Shown here: piece by piece, positions 6,350 to 7,470 of the stretch
Numbering within the stretch: the stretch's first letter is position 1
Layout: each line of letters starts with the position of its first letter
From: Robiginitomaculum sp.
Lineage (GTDB): Bacteria; Pseudomonadota; Alphaproteobacteria; Caulobacterales; Maricaulaceae
Direction of reading: 5' to 3'
NCBI GenBank assembly: GCA_002733385.1
Contig: NVVO01000011.1
Span: 36,537-44,006 of the forward strand
Length of the DNA stretch: 7,470 nt
The notes under the pieces: model-generated
What the model saw: the letters and a program-made list of their open reading frames with translations, nothing else
Database searches by the model: none
Told to the model about the DNA's origin: nothing
Program-made: the position numbers and the translations under genes

Positions 6350-7326
6350 TGCGGCAACTCCGTTAGTTCTTTTTCCTGCCCGACAATAAATTCCACCGGA
6401 CTGCGCTCCAAATCTTTCGAAACCCGCCCCAAGGTTTCTATCAATATTCGAAGATCCGCCATGGCCAATGACAAATCCTGTAATCCCGTTGTCGAAAATT
6501 GCTCGACCGTACGGCGGGTTTCATCTGATAACTCACGGGCATCACCGGCGAATAAGGTAAATTCATTGAGGGTGGTTTCTGCGGATTTCAAAGTTTTTTC
6601 TGCCTGCACCAAAACACGTATCACCTCACCGCTTTGCAAGAGTTTGCTGATATCCTGAGAGGTAATTTCGACCGCAATTGCAGCAGCGGAGGTGTCATTT
6701 GCAGCTTGCTCGATAGCATTCATAAACTGGTCAATCCGCTCATTGGATAAATCTGAAGCGGTTATTCTGGCCGTAATCTCGTTGACATTCGCCAATATCC
6801 CGTGCAGGTTTTCGGTGGCCTGTGGGTTAAGTATGGCGACGGCTCGGGCCAGGGCCAGATTGACATTGTCAATAACCGACTCGCTGCCGCCGAGTAAATA
6901 GTCCAACTGGCTACCCCGGCCTTCAATATGTGGATAATTTTCCCCTAAAGCAACAAGGTCAAATCTTTTGCCTGACGGGCCAGCATAGAGCTGAATATAG
7001 CTGAGACCGGTTAGGCCCAAAGGTTCATTTTGCGCATAACTATCCACATGCACAGGCGTGTTGGCCTGCACCTGAATATAAACCAAAACTTTTTTGGCAT
7101 CATCCTTGTCCAATATAGTTTTGGTGACTTCGCCCATTTTCAAACCATTAAACCGTACCTCGCTACCCACAGCAATCCCGCGCGGCGGTGTGGTATATTC
7201 GACGATATAACGGTCATACTCCTCGTCAAATTGCTTACCGCTGATATAGGCAATAAAGGCGACGATCCCAAAGAGTGTCACAAGAACAAAGGCACCGATA
7301 ATTGCGAAATTGGCTTTACTCTCCAT
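6346..7326 (-). CDS. MCE domain protein (MlaD-like), periplasmic lipid-binding component of an ABC transporter
   Basis: This 326-residue protein has an N-terminal membrane anchor (about 7-28) and one MCE domain at about 39-117. The domain includes TPPRGIAVGSEVRFNGLKMG (46-65) and PLGLTGLSYIQLYAG (102-116), the strand-rich core that forms hexameric rings in MlaD. A long, mostly helical, coiled-coil-prone region (about 148-310) follows, ending in RVSKDLERSPVEFIVG, a C-terminal motif common to single-MCE proteins of this operon type. It should be anchored in the inner membrane, with the ring and helical part in the periplasm as a lipid conduit. At 326 residues it is much longer than E. coli MlaD (about 180), as usual for alphaproteobacterial members. 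The gene lies 56 bases after the ABC ATPase stop and overlaps the auxiliary lipoprotein start by ATGA. A weak GGTGGG precedes the ATG. Substrate specificity cannot be read from the sequence. Confidence 0.93.
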   Translation of the reverse strand: MESKANFAIIGAFVLVTLFGIVAFIAYISGKQFDEEYDRYIVEYTTPPRGIAVGSEVRFNGLKMGEVTKTILDKDDAKKVLVYIQVQANTPVHVDSYAQNEPLGLTGLSYIQLYAGPSGKRFDLVALGENYPHIEGRGSQLDYLLGGSESVIDNVNLALARAVAILNPQATENLHGILANVNEITARITASDLSNERIDQFMNAIEQAANDTSAAAIAVEITSQDISKLLQSGEVIRVLVQAEKTLKSAETTLNEFTLFAGDARELSDETRRTVEQFSTTGLQDLSLAMADLRILIETLGRVSKDLERSPVEFIVGQEKELTELPQ

Positions 7327-7382
7327 ATATACCCACCAGTGAATTATATTTATTTCTCATATTATGCTCTACCCAATGATAT
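7327..7382 (-). promoter_or_regulatory. ATPase-MCE gap with a possible internal promoter
   Basis: This 56-base AT-rich gap is the only sizeable spacing inside the minus-strand operon. Read on the minus strand it contains a perfect TATAAT (7348-7343), but no good -35 box lies 16-18 bases upstream. A start from this box would leave a leader of only about 10 bases before the MCE ATG, so the promoter call is weak. Confidence 0.2.
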
Positions 7383-7470
7383 CTAGTCTTTTATATTTGC
7401 CAAGCCTGCCGCTCGCGAACGCGGCCCACCAAAATACTCGGCCACCCAAGGATGATCATATTTCACCACG
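7383..7470 (-). CDS. ABC transporter ATP-binding protein (MlaF-like), last 28 codons (5' partial)
   Basis: An open minus-strand frame runs from the right edge (first full codon at 7469) to a TAG at 7385-7383 and codes 28 residues. The peptide contains YDHPWVAEYFGGPRSRAA, which resembles the C-terminal end of MlaF-type ABC ATPases, where an HPW-x-x-E-(Y/F)-F-x-G-P-R-x-R-A-A pattern is common. It is followed by GLANIKD and the stop. The position directly upstream of an MCE gene on the same strand is where this ATPase normally stands, which strengthens a call that would be thin on 28 residues alone. The nucleotide-binding motifs and, further upstream, a MlaE-like permease should lie beyond the window. 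It would energise lipid movement from the cytoplasmic side of the inner membrane. Confidence 0.78.
   Translation of the reverse strand, partial: VVKYDHPWVAEYFGGPRSRAAGLANIKD

Noticed and set aside
7030..7386. 118-codon plus-strand frame opposite the start of the MCE gene and the ATPase-MCE gap
   Set aside because: Most of it is antisense to the MCE domain, and no ribosome binding site or domain supports it.

Overview
The window holds two gene clusters in opposite orientation, with a stand-alone lipoprotein enzyme between them. Base composition is roughly balanced. The gene orders and protein types are those familiar from Alphaproteobacteria: DUF4350, MoxR, DUF58, SpoIIM-like and RDD, then a minus-strand MlaF/MlaD/ABC-auxiliary-lipoprotein cassette. 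Two outer-membrane-type lipoproteins and an MCE system point to a Gram-negative cell envelope. A genus cannot be named from this sequence alone.

The left region (1-4747, plus strand) is a tightly packed operon: the C-terminal end of a DUF4350 membrane protein cut by the window edge, a MoxR-family AAA+ ATPase, a DUF58 vWA-like membrane protein, a SpoIIM-family multi-pass membrane protein and an RDD-family membrane protein. Junctions are a 14-base overlap, a 9-base gap and two ATGA overlaps, so translational coupling is likely. The pairing of a MoxR ATPase with DUF58 and DUF4350 suggests a chaperone-like membrane assembly or remodelling module. Its real substrate is not known for this lineage. 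The SpoIIM-like gene ends in a 12-base tandem repeat coding a His/Asp-rich tail.

The middle region (4748-5688) is a 119-base intergenic stretch with a candidate promoter built on a 16-base-period direct repeat, followed by an alpha-type carbonic anhydrase lipoprotein. The enzyme keeps its zinc ligands and proton shuttle but has Tyr where the family nearly always has the structural His equivalent to human CA II His107.

The right region (5694-7470, minus strand) is the tail of an MCE lipid-transport operon: the last 28 codons of the ABC ATPase, the MlaD-like MCE protein and the ABC-type transport auxiliary lipoprotein. Together with a permease expected beyond the right edge, they would move lipids between the inner and outer membranes. 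The operon ends in a hairpin terminator whose 5' arm is made of the last codons of the lipoprotein gene and whose loop holds the stop codon. No RNA genes, CRISPR arrays, insertion sequences or phage genes were seen. Apart from some uncommon local details, the window looks like chromosomal core or near-core sequence.
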